Part shown: piece after piece, positions 11,653 to 11,813 of the stretch | Position numbering within the stretch: position 1 is the first letter of the stretch | How the letters are laid out: each line of letters begins with the position of its first letter | Assembly: GCA_903898215.1 (NCBI GenBank) | Contig: CAIUEQ010000138.1 | Location: 1 to 11,813 of the forward strand | DNA from: an uncultured Bacteroidota bacterium | Lineage (GTDB): Bacteria > Bacteroidota > Bacteroidia > UKL13-3 | Reading direction: 5' to 3' | Length of the DNA stretch: 11,813 bases | Notes under the pieces: model-generated | Seen by the model: only the letters and a program-made list of their open reading frames with translations | What the model was told of the DNA's origin: nothing | The model's database searches: none | Made by a program: the position numbers and the translations under genes

Positions 11653-11787
11653 ATGAATCAACTTGTAACTACATCACAGGCCGTTGTTGTTCAATTGTTG
11701 GTGTTGATCTTTGTTTTGCCGGAGTTGAACAATTTATTGAAAACAAAAGATATAAATTCCCTTCCTAATAAGGAAGGGTTAGGGTAG
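11653..11787 (+). CDS. Doubtful 44-codon hydrophobic ORF
   Basis: ATG at 11653 opens a 44-codon frame beginning MNQLVTTSQAVVVQLLVLIF and ending ...NSLPNKEGLG. Residues about 10-23 are hydrophobic enough for one membrane segment. The last nine residues come from the hairpin repeat at 11759-11778, so if this was once a gene its 3' end has been replaced or overwritten. I recognise no family. The rest of the 388-nt gap right of serS holds only the repeats and promoter listed. Coding status is uncertain. Confidence 0.18.
   Translation: MNQLVTTSQAVVVQLLVLIFVLPELNNLLKTKDINSLPNKEGLG
11759..11778. repeat. Perfect CCCTTCCT/AGGAAGGG hairpin repeat
   Basis: CCCTTCCTAATAAGGAAGGG forms an 8-bp perfect stem with an AATA loop, followed by TTAGGGTAGGTGT. 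There is no T tract, so it is more likely a dispersed palindromic repeat than a terminator. I recognise this as a repeat type common in Bacteroidota intergenic DNA. Confidence 0.6.
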
Positions 11788-11813
11788 GTGTAAAAACAAA
11801 TGGATTTATTGTT

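Noticed and set aside
11692..11813. Minus-strand open frame of about 40 codons running in from the right edge
   Set aside because: Its sequence is largely the reverse of the hairpin repeat and low-complexity DNA, and it shows no recognisable motif.

Overview
The window is an A+T-rich chromosomal segment that fits a member of the Bacteroidota, probably uncultured or little studied. The evidence is the gene neighbourhood (MauE/DoxX protein, DUF1599, folP and cdaA; and pheT, a coiled-coil protein, zapA and rny), promoter-like boxes of the form TTTG...TAnnTTTG, the lack of strong Shine-Dalgarno sequences, frequent TTG starts, and dense short palindromic repeats in the gaps.

Layout. At 1-1202 (minus) lie a partial MauE/DoxX-type membrane protein and a double-domain DUF1599 protein, transcribed away from folP. 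At 1252-2908 (plus) are dihydropteroate synthase and an overlapping CdaA-type diadenylate cyclase. At 3025-3540 (minus) is a small TPR lipoprotein. The gap 3541-4028 is nearly all interspersed repeats, including a tandem pair of ~150-nt composite units. At 4029-4391 (minus) is a CoA-binding Rossmann protein, divergent from a plus-strand operon at 4539-9130: pheT, a 96-aa coiled-coil protein, zapA and rny, closed by a clear intrinsic terminator. A decayed antirepressor-like gene follows (9272-9607). At 9653-11425 (minus) is serS with a downstream secreted CHAP-like protein. The right end (11426-11813) holds another inverted-repeat element, a doubtful 44-codon ORF and a perfect hairpin.

Functions. 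Most genes are housekeeping: folate synthesis, c-di-AMP signalling, two aminoacyl-tRNA synthetases, FtsZ-ring assembly and mRNA decay. I see no defence system, prophage, CRISPR array, tRNA or rRNA.

The most interesting layer is the repeats. Inverted doublets resembling REPINs recur three times, and a solitary arm lies just past the truncation point of the antirepressor remnant. A GATAGCT-centred palindrome occurs nested in one intergenic doublet and again in frame inside pheT. A TGCCGGCA-centred palindrome lies in frame in the antirepressor remnant. Another repeat forms the whole leader of the CHAP gene. Other oddities are the CdaA RHR motif reading RHL and a promoter layout suggesting a leaderless CoA-binding gene.
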